This document shows, piece after piece, positions 1 through 11,135 of a stretch of DNA of 64,000 nucleotides (within the stretch, counting starts at the first letter, position 1; the number at the start of each line of letters is the position of its first letter). The DNA comes from Siphonodentalium dalli. Taxonomy: Eukaryota; Mollusca; Scaphopoda; Gadilida; Siphonodentaliidae. Both the position numbers and the translations under genes were made by a program. The notes beneath the pieces were generated by a model. It was not told where the DNA came from, made no database searches, and saw only the letters and a program-made list of their open reading frames with translations. The DNA lies in NCBI GenBank assembly GCA_032622095.1, contig CP136062.1:135572960-135636959 (forward strand), in the 5' to 3' direction.

Positions 1-985
1 CCGACACGACCGTGGTCGCGGTTTAGAGAAGCTCAGAGCACCCGTTCTCCAATCTCAAATCACCGCAAAGGCACGGCGTGGGTTAATCAAGTGATTATTT
101 AATGAGCGTTTATTTTTGACGCATCTCTATAAAGAGCGTCTGTTTGCCATTCAACGTTATTTGCATCTGCAGAGAGATATACGGAACATACATTAAATTT
201 AAAAAACATTTGTTTCTGACCAACCCTGCGAGCACGGATGGTGCGCTTTGTTTTTACAGTATATAATTATATACCGAAATCATCCCAGATAATCACGAAT
301 ATAGCATCAGATTTCTCCCCAGATATACCGTTATAAAGCTACTGGAATCTGCCAATCTACGGGAAATTCCAGGGAATGCCGATTGAGCTCAAACTTGCTA
401 CCCACGGGAAGTGTCATATATATGTCCTTTATAGACTCGAACCGATTGAGCTCAAACTTGCTAAATAAGAAAATAGCCCCCAAGCCGTAAATATCAACAA
501 CAACGATATTACTAAATACACGTTTTCGGCAATGTGAGAGTTTTCGGGGAGCCGTGATGCCAACAACAACGACCCGAAGCCCTGAATGCCAACAACAGAT
601 TCAATGCAATGTTATCTATTATGCAGAGAGATTTCACGACATTACGACGGGTATGGCAGACTCAAAATATTATGCAGACAGATTTCCCGACGGGAAGCGT
701 TTGTTTTAAATTCAATGCAATGTTATCGTAGAGAGATTTCACGAAACAAAGAATGCGTTGTCTGTCGTTCCTAGGAAGGGGGGATTTCTACGGGTAAATT
801 TTTCCGCCAGAAACAAAAAAATTAATTAAAACAATTTACAATTTAATTAAAACAATTTAAAATTAAAAAAAATTAACAATAAAAAAACAATTCAGAAACA
901 AAATATATTAAATTTAAAAAACATTAAATTCATATTCAAAAATGTCATGTTTCTGAAACAAAGCCATGGGACGAATGCCGCCAGT
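1..985 (-). repeat. Mosaic repeat cluster, inverted block
   Basis: The first ~480 bases are a reverse-complement copy of the block at 8800-9330: the stretch with gcgtctgtttgccattcaac, the cggtatata/tatataccg steps and the gagctcaaacttgctacc motif. From 541 to about 780 are short repeats around ttcaatgcaatgttatcg and agagatttcacga, also seen in inverted form near 8050-8530. Ends near cctaggaaggggggatttct. No coding content is credible here. Confidence 0.7.
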
Positions 986-1825
986 GGCGGGCTAACCTGC
1001 TAGTATATATATAATTTTGTTCATGGTTTAAATTTTATCAAAATTGCAATTCCATGGGGTTGTGAATTTGTAGTTTAGAGATATTTGTCTTCTGCAAAAT
1101 GCGGGATAATAAAAGGTATTATGACAGTTTTGAGTAGTCATGGTTGAGAACTTGAGCGCTCAATTAATAATTTTTTTTTTACTGAAAATAAGATGATTAA
1201 AGGGATCAGATAATGTGGTATAAATACATGTCGTAGATATGATACATCAAATTTGAAACTTGGAAAGACACTCGACTGTGGCTTCTGAATTTTATTACAC
1301 CCATTTTATGACAAAAAAAACAGATATAATGCTCAAACTTTGGTCTATCTGTATACTGATGTAGGGTTAATATTTTGTTGGATATTAATTTTGTGGTCTA
1401 TCCAATCCAGGAAATCAATGTACAGTAGGATGAAACAAATTAAAAGGATTTTACAGTGATTCACACAAAATTCCTAACAAGTCCTCACTTAGTGTAAATA
1501 TAATCCAATAAAACGCAACTAGAAGTTGATTGATTTGTACATATTTTCAACAGAATATCTCTCGTTTTAATTGCATTGAAGTGGAATATGTGACGCCATA
1601 TTGAAATGCATTACCATTTATGGTTATTAACAATATTTGAGCTAACTACATGTACACAATATTTTTAACGAGTCTTCAGCATAACTCATTAAAACAACTG
1701 CTAGAAAAAGTTATGGGATATGTGCATGATTTAAGATGGAAAATCTTATCTTTTTAGTCTATGTGACTCAAAATTATTATCATATACATGTACATGTACC
1801 TCTGATTCTATATAGAAAGTTCTGG
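986..1825. other. AT-rich stretch without gene
   Basis: Begins with an inverted copy of the cgggctaacctgctagtat motif shared with 3670, 4330, 5790, 6893, 7650 and 60530. The rest is AT-rich sequence with stop codons in all frames and no repeat that I recognise. Confidence 0.4.
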
Positions 1826-2348
1826 CCAAACCTGAGTTTAGTGTGTCTGTCATTTGCAGAATGAGGTCTCCAGGGGGGGGGGGGGGTGAATTTAGTGAGC
1901 ACAGCAGGTTAGCATTACCAAATTCACCCTTTGGTGACCTCATACTGCTTTGGCCTCATCTTCAAGGAAATATCTATAGTCTCAAATTAAAATTGTTTTT
2001 AGTTACTTTATCCCCTAATTTGCAGAAGATAAATTGCACGATCAAGGTGACTAATGGGTGAACATCTCCAACTTCAACTGGGGTGAAGGAGAAGATCACT
2101 CAATCTTTTCGACCATCCCGGGCGCTTCACGCCCACCACTCTCCTTTCTAATGGGTAAACATCACCAACTTCAATTGGGGAACTTCAATCTGATCCTTAA
2201 GTCCCCCATAGCAGTTGAGGACTAAGCAGAATGAGGTCCCCAGAGGGTGAATTCAGTGACGCTAGCCCACTATGCAGGATAGCTTCACTAAATTCACCCT
2301 CTGGGGACCTCATTCTGCAAATGACAGACACACTAAACTCAGGCTTGG
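1826..2348. mobile_element. X1 inverted-repeat element, copy 1
   Basis: Ends match as an inverted repeat: cctgagtttagtgtgtctgt on the left and its complement acagacacactaaactcagg on the right, followed inward by gcagaatgaggtc and gggtgaatttagtga arms. Inner inverted arms form further hairpins. A run of Gs sits at about 1867-1880. A ~65-bp insertion near 2083-2150 separates two copies of an internal aatgggt(g/a)aacatc segment. Confidence 0.65.
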
Positions 2349-3131
2349 CTGAGGGAGAGATACTAGTACACCATCTCTGAAAGGAACAAACATATAAAGG
2401 ACATGACTATATTCCTGAGACCTGTATATGTTACTTATAATCATATGAGATGGCCGACACATTCTATCAAATTTATTGCTCTCCACAGAGCAATGTAATT
2501 CATACAAATGTCTTTGGAGGATTTCTCTATCCAGAAAGACATTAGTGGTAATTGAACAAACATTGTTTGGATAAAATATATGGGAACTTATGCCATTGGG
2601 TGAGCACAGAGTATCAAATATACATAAATTCATGTCCCTGGGGCTATGTTTTATTGCATTGTCTCTTCGACTACTTTTTTCACGTTTCTCCCTGGGGGAC
2701 TGAGACTTTCCATGAGTCTGGCTGTGCCAGGATTACTCTGTGGCTAGTAGGTCACAAACCGGCTTTAGAAGTATTTTAGTGATTTTGATAGCTCAGTCGG
2801 AAGTCTACTTTAGTCTCATTTAGCAGTCTGGGTTTTGTTTCTACAACGTAATTGGCTATTGTTATCAGACACTGGCATGTCTCATTTACTTGATGGTTGA
2901 GTGTTGACTACATAAAATATATGCTATCAGACAAGGCTATGGCATCATTCTGGTCATTAAAAGCACAGACTCCCTATGGGTGGTGACAGCCTGACTATTA
3001 ACCCAGTCGATACCAAGTTTTTGCCCGTAAAAGCTCTCTCTGATAATTTGCTTGCTGTTCGGTTGGCACATTATCATTATGGCAACATTTATTAGGAAAG
3101 GATGGGTGGGCACTTATAGGAAATGTCCTTG
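2349..3131. other. Gene-free interval
   Basis: No convincing exon. A tRNA-like box A (gatagctcagtcgg, 2788) followed by a poor box B hints at a very degraded SINE head, but I could not support it further. Confidence 0.3.
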
Positions 3132-3349
3132 TACATGTAATGCCCTAAGTAATCGACCCCTTAACCACAGCAGAATTATGGGTAACTTTTCAGGATTTAG
3201 TCGGAAATATGGCTTGTTGCCATTCATCGGAAAGCTCTCACTGAGAGCTTTCCGATGAATGGCAACAAGCCATATTTCTGACTAAATCCTGAAAAGTTAC
3301 CCATAATTCTGCTGTGTTTAAGGGGTCGATTACTTAGGGCATTATTGTA
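3132..3349. mobile_element. M1 palindromic MITE, copy 1
   Basis: Two ~109-bp arms are near-perfect reverse complements meeting at gctctcactgagagc (about 3240). Ends read TACATGTAATGCCC / GGGCATTATTGTA, i.e. TA plus CA(G)TAATGCCC, resembling Tc1/mariner termini (CAGT, TA target). No coding capacity. Confidence 0.75.
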
Positions 3350-5114
3350 CATGTATCAAGCTAGATGATGTCTGTTAAATATAGAAGACTAGCCGATGTG
3401 CCCAACTTCGTCCTCGTCCTCTTTGATCACCTCAGTCTGGGAAGAATATTTCGATCCAGAAACATTCCTATATGAGCATATATGAGCGTGGTCAAGGTCA
3501 AGGACACAGTTAGACGTGAAATTGGACCTACCCATATTGTTCCCGGGATCAAAGTAGGACTACATACCAAATTTGAGTCGGATCGGTCGAACAGTTTTTG
3601 AGTCTATAAGACACTCACATACATACATACATACACACATATAGACAGAAGTTCCAAAATATATAATAGACTAGCAGGTTAGCCTGCCACTGGCATGGTT
3701 CGTCTCATGGCTTTGTTCAAAAAAGCAATTGCAACAGCTTCCGAGACACGTATGCTGCACCTAGGTGTAAAATTTCGTTGAAATCCGCCAGTTTTACCCG
3801 ATTTGACCTTGAATTGATCATTGTCAAGGTCAGGTCGGGGTCACAATTTAATCCGTTCATGACACTTCCCGCACAAAAGTATCCCTAGGTAGCAAGTTTG
3901 AGCTCAATCGGTTCGATTCTATAAAGGACACACACATATATATCATTTGTGGGTAACTGTTTCAAGGTGAAGATCACCTAGGGCGGAAAAACTGACCCGA
4001 TCCGCGTTCCTAGGAAGCCCTAAGTACGTAAGAATAACACAACACGCTCATGTCTGTATAATGACGCACAGACCCAGATGTAAGAATCACATTACCGACA
4101 TACGCTCTTTATCAACTATCAACGCGATTAACCCTGAAGTGCTGATTGCGGTGATTTTGATGATTGGGAAGGGAGAAGCGGTGCTCTGAGCTTGTCCAAA
4201 ATGCGACGTGGACGATCCCAGTGGGATTTTACCCTTATATACGAAATTTGAGCTCGATCCGCGCAGCCGTTTTCGATTCTATGAAGTACCCACACACATA
4301 TATATATATATATATGGAGTTCTCAAAATATATATTGTAGACTAGCAGGTTAGCCCGCCACTGGCGTGGTTGGTCAGAAACATGACATTTTTAAATTTAA
4401 TTGAATTTTTAATTGAATTTTTTGTTTTTCAATGAGTTAATTGTGCCTTTTTCTGGCGGAAAAATTGACCCGATGAAATCCCCCCTTCTTAGGAACGATA
4501 GACAACGCATTCTTTGTTTTTCAATGAGTTAATTCATGGTACCCATCCTAAACTTCCCCGTTCCTAGGAACGACAGACTTTTTAATCAAGAGAATTTATG
4601 ATACCCGTCCATAAAAGAGGTATGATTTTTTTTTAACCTGCCCGTGGCCATTGAGCAGCCCCTGACAGAGGTTGTCCACCCTTACGAGATAGTCAATAGT
4701 CCCCGCAAAAGCGGACAGTCAATTAACCCCGCCGTGAACGCCATCACCAACGCGACGTAATTTTGTTTGGTATCATGTGTTGCGTTCTAAAAATAGGTCG
4801 ATTACAGTGGATTCGTTCATGACGAAATATAAGTGTGACAGAGAATTTGTTTGATCTAAAACAACTCGAACGAATGGCAGTCTAGCTATTCACAAAGAAT
4901 TGTAAATCAACTGCGTCTAAAAGTACTATGACATCCAATAAATCTCTCCGCATAGGAAACCACTCAAAAGTATTGTTCCCGTATATCTCTCTGCAGATGC
5001 TAAATTTCAAGCGATAACGTTGAATTGTAAACAAATGCTCTTTTATAGCGATGCGTCAAAAACAAGATGCGTCAAAAACAAACGCTCATTAAATTATCAC
5101 TTGATTAACCACCG
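3350..5114. repeat. Mosaic repeat cluster, mixed blocks
   Basis: Contains agactagccgatgtgcccaa (3388), a (CATA)n tail near 3620, the gactagcaggttagc motif (3670, 4331), cgttgaaatccgcc (3777), the tagcaagtttgagctcaatc motif (3891), and the gatgcgtcaaaaacaaacgc block (5051-5095). These blocks recur in other orders elsewhere in the cluster. No gene. Confidence 0.65.
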
Positions 5115-5485
5115 CAGTGCCGTTAAAATTTGTACCCGGCGCAAGATACATTCACATAGCAAATTTAAAGTCGATAGCTCCACCCGTTTCCGAGATCTCG
5201 TCTGCGCATGCGCTGCACGGGCGTCGCACGGGCTCGGCGACCCGATAAAATTTGTACCCGGCGCAAGATACATTCACATAGCAAATTTCAAGTCGATAGC
5301 TCCAACCGTTTCCGAGATCTCGTCTGCGCATGCGCTGCACAGGCGTCGCACGGGCTCGGCGACCCGATAAAATTTGTACCCGGCTCAAGATACATTCACA
5401 TAGCAAATTTCAAGTCGATAGCTCCACCCGTTTCCGAGATCTCGTCTACGCATGCGCTGCACGGGCGTCGCACGGGCTCGCCAAT
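5115..5485 (+). repeat. 122-bp tandem satellite, three units
   Basis: aaatttgtacccggc recurs at 5127, 5249 and 5371, exactly 122 bp apart, with gtcgatagctccacccgttt and tcgtctgcgcatgcgctgca in each unit. It is visibly richer in G+C than its surroundings. Because 122 is not a multiple of three, the open frames that cross it shift frame every unit and are not genes. Confidence 0.85.
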
Positions 5486-7740
5486 ACAACAACGACCACC
5501 GCCTGGTCAAACTACACACACGTACCAAGTTTCGTCCCGATCGGTCAAGAATCGTAGATTTGTATGAAGTACAACACACATACAAACATAAATATATAAG
5601 AGAGATATGTAAATTAGATAGATTGTATCAAAATATGTAGGAGCTATATGTAAATGATCTACACACCATTACTGGTGTTTGTCAAAGTTTAGTGGGGTAT
5701 ATCAATACTCATTCACGATCATATCATTGAGGTCCGGAGGGTGTGGGCTATCTCTCGAATACACGGAGTTCTCAAAATATATAGTATAGACTAGCAGGTT
5801 AGCCCGCCACCGGCGGCAATAGTCAGAAACATGACAATTTTTAAGTTTTAAATAGCAGGTTAGCCCGCACGGGCTCGGCGACCAGATAAAATTTGTATCC
5901 GGGGCAAGATACATTCACATACCAAATTTCAAGTCGATAGCTCCACCCGTTTCCGATATCTCGTCTGCGCATGCGCTGCACGGGCGTCGCACGGGCTCGC
6001 CAATACGACAGCGACGACCACCTGGTCAAACTACACTCACGTACCAAGTTTCGTCCCGATCGGTCGAGGTGTTGGTATCTGATGCAAAAGACGAAATTGT
6101 GAGTGTTGGTCAATAGTCCCCGCCGTGAACCTCATCGTTGCAAAGAGCGGACAGTCAATTAACCCTGTTGTGAACCTCAATCACCAACGCGACGTAAACA
6201 TGTGTTGCGTTCTAAAAATAGGAAAGCACTTTCTCTCTGCATAATTCTGCAGATGCTAATAACGTTGCTCCCGGTAGGTAGCAATATCGTTGTTGTTGAT
6301 ATTTACGGCTTGGGGGCTATTTTCTTATTTAGCAAGTTTGAGCTCAATCGGTTAGAGTCTATAAAGGACACATTCATATATATGACACTTCCCGTAGGTA
6401 GCAAGTTTGAGCTCAATCGGCATTCCCTGGAATTTCCCGTAGATTGGCAGATTCCAGTAGCTTTATAACGGTATATCTGGGGAGAAATCTGATGCTATAT
6501 GCTATGATTTCGGTATATACCGAAGGTATATACTGTAAAAACAAAGCGCGCCATCCGTGCTCGCAGGGAATAAATTTCGAGCGATAACGTTTGCGTTCCC
6601 GTATAACTCTGCAGATGCGAATAACGTTGAATGGGAAACAGACGCTCTTTATAGAGATGCGTCAAAAACAAACGCTCATTAAATAATCACTTGATTAACC
6701 CCCGCCGTGCCTTTGCGGTGATTTGAGATTGGAGAACGGGTGCTCTGAGCTTCTCTAAACCGCGACTACGGCGGTGTCGGTGGGATTTTACACTTACATA
6801 GGAAGTTTGAGCTCAATCTTTACACGCGTTTTGGATTCTATGAAGTACATACATACATATATATATACGAAGTCTCAAAATATATAGTATAGACTAGCAG
6901 GTTAGCCCGCCACTGGCGGCATTCGTCCCATGGCTTTGTTCGAAAAAGCAATTGCAACAGGTTCCGAGACACTTGTGCTGCATTTGCAGCAAATTTCGGC
7001 AATAGTCAGAAACATGACAATTTTAATTTAATTTTTTGTTTTTTAATGAGTTAATTATTTTGTTTTTCAATAATTTTTTAATTGAATTTTTTGTTTTTCA
7101 ATTTTACCCGATTTTTTTCAAGGAGTTAATTGTGCCTTTTTAATTTTGTTTTTCAATTTTACCTGATTTGTTTTTGTTTTTCAATGAACCCGTCCATGAC
7201 ACTTCCCGTATTTAGCAAGTTTGAGCTCAATCGGTTCGAGTCTATAAAGGACACACACATATATATGACACTTCCCGTAGGTAGCAAGTTTGAGCTCAAT
7301 CGGCATTCCCTGGAATTTCCCAGTCAATATTTAGCAAGTTTGAGCTCAATCGGTTCGAGTCTATAAAGGACACACTCATATATATGACACTTCCCGTAGG
7401 TAGCAAGTTTGAGCTCAATCGGCATTCCCTGGAATTTCCCAGTCACCAACGCGGCGTAATTTTGGTACATATATAGAGACCAATTGTCCATCGGCTGTCA
7501 TGTGTAGTAAAGACGTCTTATAAGCCGACATTGCCGTGAGGATGCCCATTCCTACACGCGTTTTCGATTCTATGAAGTACTCACATATATACACACATAC
7601 ATATATACATATATACATATATATATACGGAAGTCTCAAATTATATAGTAGACTAGCAGGTTAGCCCGCCACCGGCGGCTTGTCCGAAACATGACATTTT
7701 TTTAATATTTGTTTTTAATTTTTAGCTCCACGCGTTTCAA
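5486..7740. repeat. Mosaic repeat cluster, mixed blocks
   Basis: Holds the block that ends the satellite (ccgcctggtcaaactacaca and gtttcgtcccgatcggtc; 5510 and 6020), gactagcaggttagcccgcc at 5789 and 6893, and direct repeats of gacacttcccgtaggtagca plus tttgagctcaatcgg at 6325-6420 and four times at 7197-7415. A (CATA/TATA)n stretch lies at 7585-7625. No gene. Confidence 0.7.
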
Positions 7741-8025
7741 TAAGAAAAATTTGTACCCGGTAGCTCCACCCGTTTCCGAGATCTGGTCTGCGCATGCGCG
7801 AAGCTGGCGTCGCACGGACTCGGCGACCCGATAAAATTTGTACCCGGCGCAAGATACATTCACATAGCAAATTTCAAGTCGATAGCTCCACCCGTTTCCG
7901 AGATCTCGTCTGCGCATGCGCTGCACGGGCGTCGCATGGACTCGGCGACCCGATAAAATTTGTACCCGGTGCAAGATACATTCACATAGCAAATTTCAGG
8001 TCGATAGCTCCACCCGTTTCCGAGA
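7741..8025 (+). repeat. 122-bp tandem satellite, second array
   Basis: aaatttgtacccgg at 7835 and 7957 are 122 bp apart, with a shortened unit before them. Same family as 5115-5485, with cgcatgcgcgaagctggcgt in the first unit. Confidence 0.8.
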
Positions 8026-9540
8026 TCTGCCTTTCTGCATAATATTTCGAGCGATAACATTGCATTGAAATGTCAGACTCCCATCGTGAACCTCAACACG
8101 AAGTAAACACGTGTTTCGAGCGATAACATTGCATTGAAATGACTCCCATCGTGAACCTCAAGACGACGTAAAACACGTGTTGCGTTCTAGGAAATGCACT
8201 CAATGCAGATGCTAATAACGTTGACTTCGTATATATATATATAATGACGTTATTAACCCCGGCCGTGCCGTTTGAGCTGATTTTTATGACTGGGAGTGGA
8301 GTACGGGTGCTCGGAGCTTCTGGAAAACGCGTGGACGACATCGTACGTGGTATTTTACCTTTAGATAGGAAGTTTGAGCTCAATCTGTCCAGCCGTTCCC
8401 GTCCTAATGTACTATTTCGAGCGATAACAATTGTCAGACTCCCATCGTGAACCTCAACACGAAGTAAACACGTGTTTCGAGCGATAACATTGCATTGAAG
8501 TCAGACTCCCATCGTGGACCCCCAAGACGACGTAAACACGTGTTTGTTCCGGTATAACTTTGGAGACTCTGACTTCATATATATATATAATGACGTTATT
8601 AACCCCGGACGTGCCGTTTGAGCTGATTTCGATGACTGGGAGTGGATAAAGGGTGCTCAGAGCTTCTCGAAAACACATCTATGGCGGTGTCGGTGGGATT
8701 TTACACTTACATACGAAATTTGATCTCAATCTGTACACGCGTTTTGGATTCTATGAAGTACACACATATACACACACATATATATACGAAGTCTCAAAAT
8801 ATATAGTATAGATTGGCAGATTCCAGTAGCTTTATAACGGTATATCTGGGGAGAAATCTGATGCTATATTCGTGATTATCTGGGATGATTTCGGTATATA
8901 CCGAAGGTATATACTGTAAAAACAAAGCGCGCCATCCGTGCTCGCAGGGAATAAATTTCGAGCGATAACGTTTGCGTAAATACGAAATTGTGAGTGTTGG
9001 TTTGTAACCGGGATTTCTGAGAAGCATTATGCCTATAACTACCCCCCCCCCCCTAAGCCCTGACCTAAGTGTCATACATACTATAACAATGATGTTGTAA
9101 GAGCTCCAATAAATCTCCCCGCATAGGCAAGCACTCAATGTTCCCGTATAACTCTGCAGATGCCAATAACGTTGAATGGGAAACAGACGCTCTTTATAGA
9201 GATGCGTCAAAAACAAACGCTCATTAAATAATCACTTGATTAACCCACGCCGTGCCTTTGCGGTGATTTGAGATTGGAGAACGGGTGCTCTGAGCTTCTC
9301 TAAACCGCGACCACGGTCGTGTCGGTGGGATTTGACACTTACATAGGAAGTTTGAGCTCAATCTTTACACGCGTTTTGGATTCTATGAAGTACCCACACA
9401 CATATATACGAAGTCTCAAAATATATAGTATAGACTAGCCGATGAGCCCGACGTTGTCCAGGCTATTCAAAAACCAAATTTCAAGTCGATAGCTCTACCC
9501 AGCCCGACGTTGTCCGGGCTATTCAAAAACCAAATTTCAA
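8026..9540. repeat. Mosaic repeat cluster with internal duplications
   Basis: The segment from cgagcgataacattgcattg to acgtaaacacgtgttt occurs repeatedly between 8045 and 8545, and the aaccccggccgtgccgtttg block at 8258 and 8602. 8810-9330 is the plus-strand partner of 1-480. A C-run lies near 9043. No gene. Confidence 0.7.
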
Positions 9541-10370
9541 GTCGATAGCTCCACCCGTTTCCGAGATCTCGTCTGCGCATGCGCGAAGCTGGCGTCACAC
9601 GGGCTCGGCGACCCGATAAAATTCGTATCCGGGGCAAGATACATTCGCATAGCAAATTTCAAGTCGATAGCTCGATCCACCCGTTTCCGATATCTCGTCT
9701 GCGCATGCGCGAAGCGAGCGCCGCACGGGCTCGCCAATACGACAACGTCGACCGCCTGGTCAAACTACACACACGTACCAAGTTTCGTCCCGATCGGTCG
9801 AGAATCGTAGATTTGTATAAATGACAAACAAACATACAGACAAACAGACAAACAGAGGTCTTCAAAATATATATGAGACTAGCCGATGAGCCCGACGTTG
9901 TCCGGGCTATTCAAAAACCAAATTTCAAGTCGATAGCTCCACCCGTTTCCGAGATCTCGTCTGCGCATGCGCGAAGCTGGCGTCGCACGGGCTCGGCGAC
10001 CCGATAAAATTTGTATCAGGGGCAAGATACATTCACATACCAAATTTCAAGTCGATAGCTCCACCAGTTTCCGAGATCTCGTCTGCGCATGCGCGAAGCT
10101 GGCGTCGCACGGGCTCGGCGACCCGGTAAAATTTGTATCCGGGGCAAGATACATTCACATAGCAAATTTCAAGTCGATAGCTCCACCCGTTTCCGAGATC
10201 TCGTCTGCGCATGCGCGAAGCAGGCGCCGCACGCGCGAAGCCAATACGACAACGTCCACCGCCTGGTCAAACTACACACACGTACCAAGTTTCGTCCCGA
10301 TCGGTCGAGAATCGTAGATTTGTATAAATGACAAACAGACAGACAGAGGTCTTCAAAATATATATGAGAT
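9541..10370 (+). repeat. 122-bp satellite and its terminal block, two arrays
   Basis: Satellite units with gtatccggggcaagatacat occur at 9626 and 10136, with a variant at 10010; the last two are about 122 bp apart. Each array is closed by gtttcgtcccgatcggtcga, agaatcgtagatttgtataa, a (GACA)n tail and cttcaaaatatatatgaga. The same order (satellite, closing block, tail) occurs twice, 9541-9889 and 9890-10366, so it is probably one element with variable unit number. Confidence 0.7.
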
Positions 10371-10625
10371 GGATTAAGAGGAGACCTCATCGAGACCTAT
10401 AAATATATGGAAAACTTGTATGATGTAAACACGGAACAGTTCTTTTGTAAAGCACAATATAAATCAACACGTGGACAGAGTAAGAAACTACAGTTGTGTC
10501 ATTCCAAAAAAAACATTAGTAAATATTTCTTTTCGCAGCGCGTTGTGATAAATTGGAACAATCTACCAGAATTTATGGTAGAGCCAAAAATGCTGAAAGA
10601 CTTTAAAACAATGATTGACTCATAA
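10371..10625 (+). pseudogene. 3' coding end of a 5'-truncated non-LTR retrotransposon
   Basis: The frame GLRGDLIETYKYMENLYDVN, then TRGQSKKLQLCHSKKNISKY and FFSQRVVINWNNLPEFMVE to a stop is the characteristic C-terminal end of non-LTR reverse-transcriptase polyproteins (CR1/L2/jockey-like group, by general resemblance). Reverse transcriptase and endonuclease are absent, so it is a dead 5'-truncated insertion. Confidence 0.7.
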
Positions 10626-10796
10626 CTTCTATAACCTGAAATCACAGTACCGGGTATGCTGATAGCTGATTTGCATTTATTTATGTTAAATTGTTCAAAT
10701 ACTTAATTTGGACTATGGATTATTCTGATAATATACATGTATGTATCGGAATAAAAAGTTGCATGACTTGTTTCGATTAAATGATGATGATGATAG
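10626..10796 (+). mobile_element. 3' UTR and (ATG)n tail of the non-LTR fragment
   Basis: Short untranslated tail ending in aaatgatgatgatgatagat. Short tandem 3' tails rather than poly(A) are common in CR1/L2-like and RTE-like elements. Confidence 0.5.
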
Positions 10797-11046
10797 ATAA
10801 TGACATACCAAAATATTTGGATGGCCAGACTCGTAAATTTTACCTCCTCCAGGTGGCCTATAACACAACATTTGACCATCCTTGGCTCTTTTGGTTCAGA
10901 ATCAACACAGCTATTATGGTCACAAAAAGATAAACCCTAGATATGATATGAATATTGAAAAGAAAGAGATATGTGTAAGATAACAAAATTATATATTTGT
11001 ATTGAAAAGAAATAATTGTGTATAATCAAATCTGTTTTACTTTCAG

Positions 11047-11135
11047 GATGAAGTCGGGGGTAACTTTGGGCTGTGTGGAAATATTCTCCCTCCCACGATA
11101 TATTCAACAGGGGAATATATAACTGTCCATTTCAG
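11047..11135 (+). CDS. CUB-domain exon (first visible exon)
   Basis: Acceptor tactttcag before GATGAA, donor CATTTCAG|gtttgt. The reading is 29 codons plus 2 nt, containing GLCGNILPPTIYSTGEYITV, a typical CUB C-terminal third (conserved LCG, the PP turn, and alternating hydrophobics of a beta strand). It starts inside the domain, so at least one exon must precede it. The intron after it is phase 2. Confidence 0.9.

Noticed and set aside
586-774. A 62-codon frame at the left end
   Set aside because: It consists of short repeated motifs (tcaatgcaatgttatc) that also occur inverted near 8050-8530; no family resemblance.
2776-2850. A tRNA gene or SINE head (gatagctcagtcgg)
   Set aside because: The box B is poor, the segment cannot be folded into a cloverleaf by eye and no second copy is in the window.
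5020-5640. Several overlapping 60-119-codon frames on both strands rich in Arg and Ala
   Set aside because: They are different frames of the 122-bp satellite and its closing block; similar frames reappear wherever the satellite occurs (7702-8060, 9467-10331, 61485-61924).
8794-9216. The longest frame in the window, 140 codons on the minus strand
   Set aside because: It lies entirely within repeat blocks that are also present, inverted, at 1-480.
1-11046. Upstream exons of the CUB domain
   Set aside because: I searched for a CUB N-terminal part (a C..d.l.I.DG-type reading followed by a phase-0 donor) and saw none; the region is mostly repeats.
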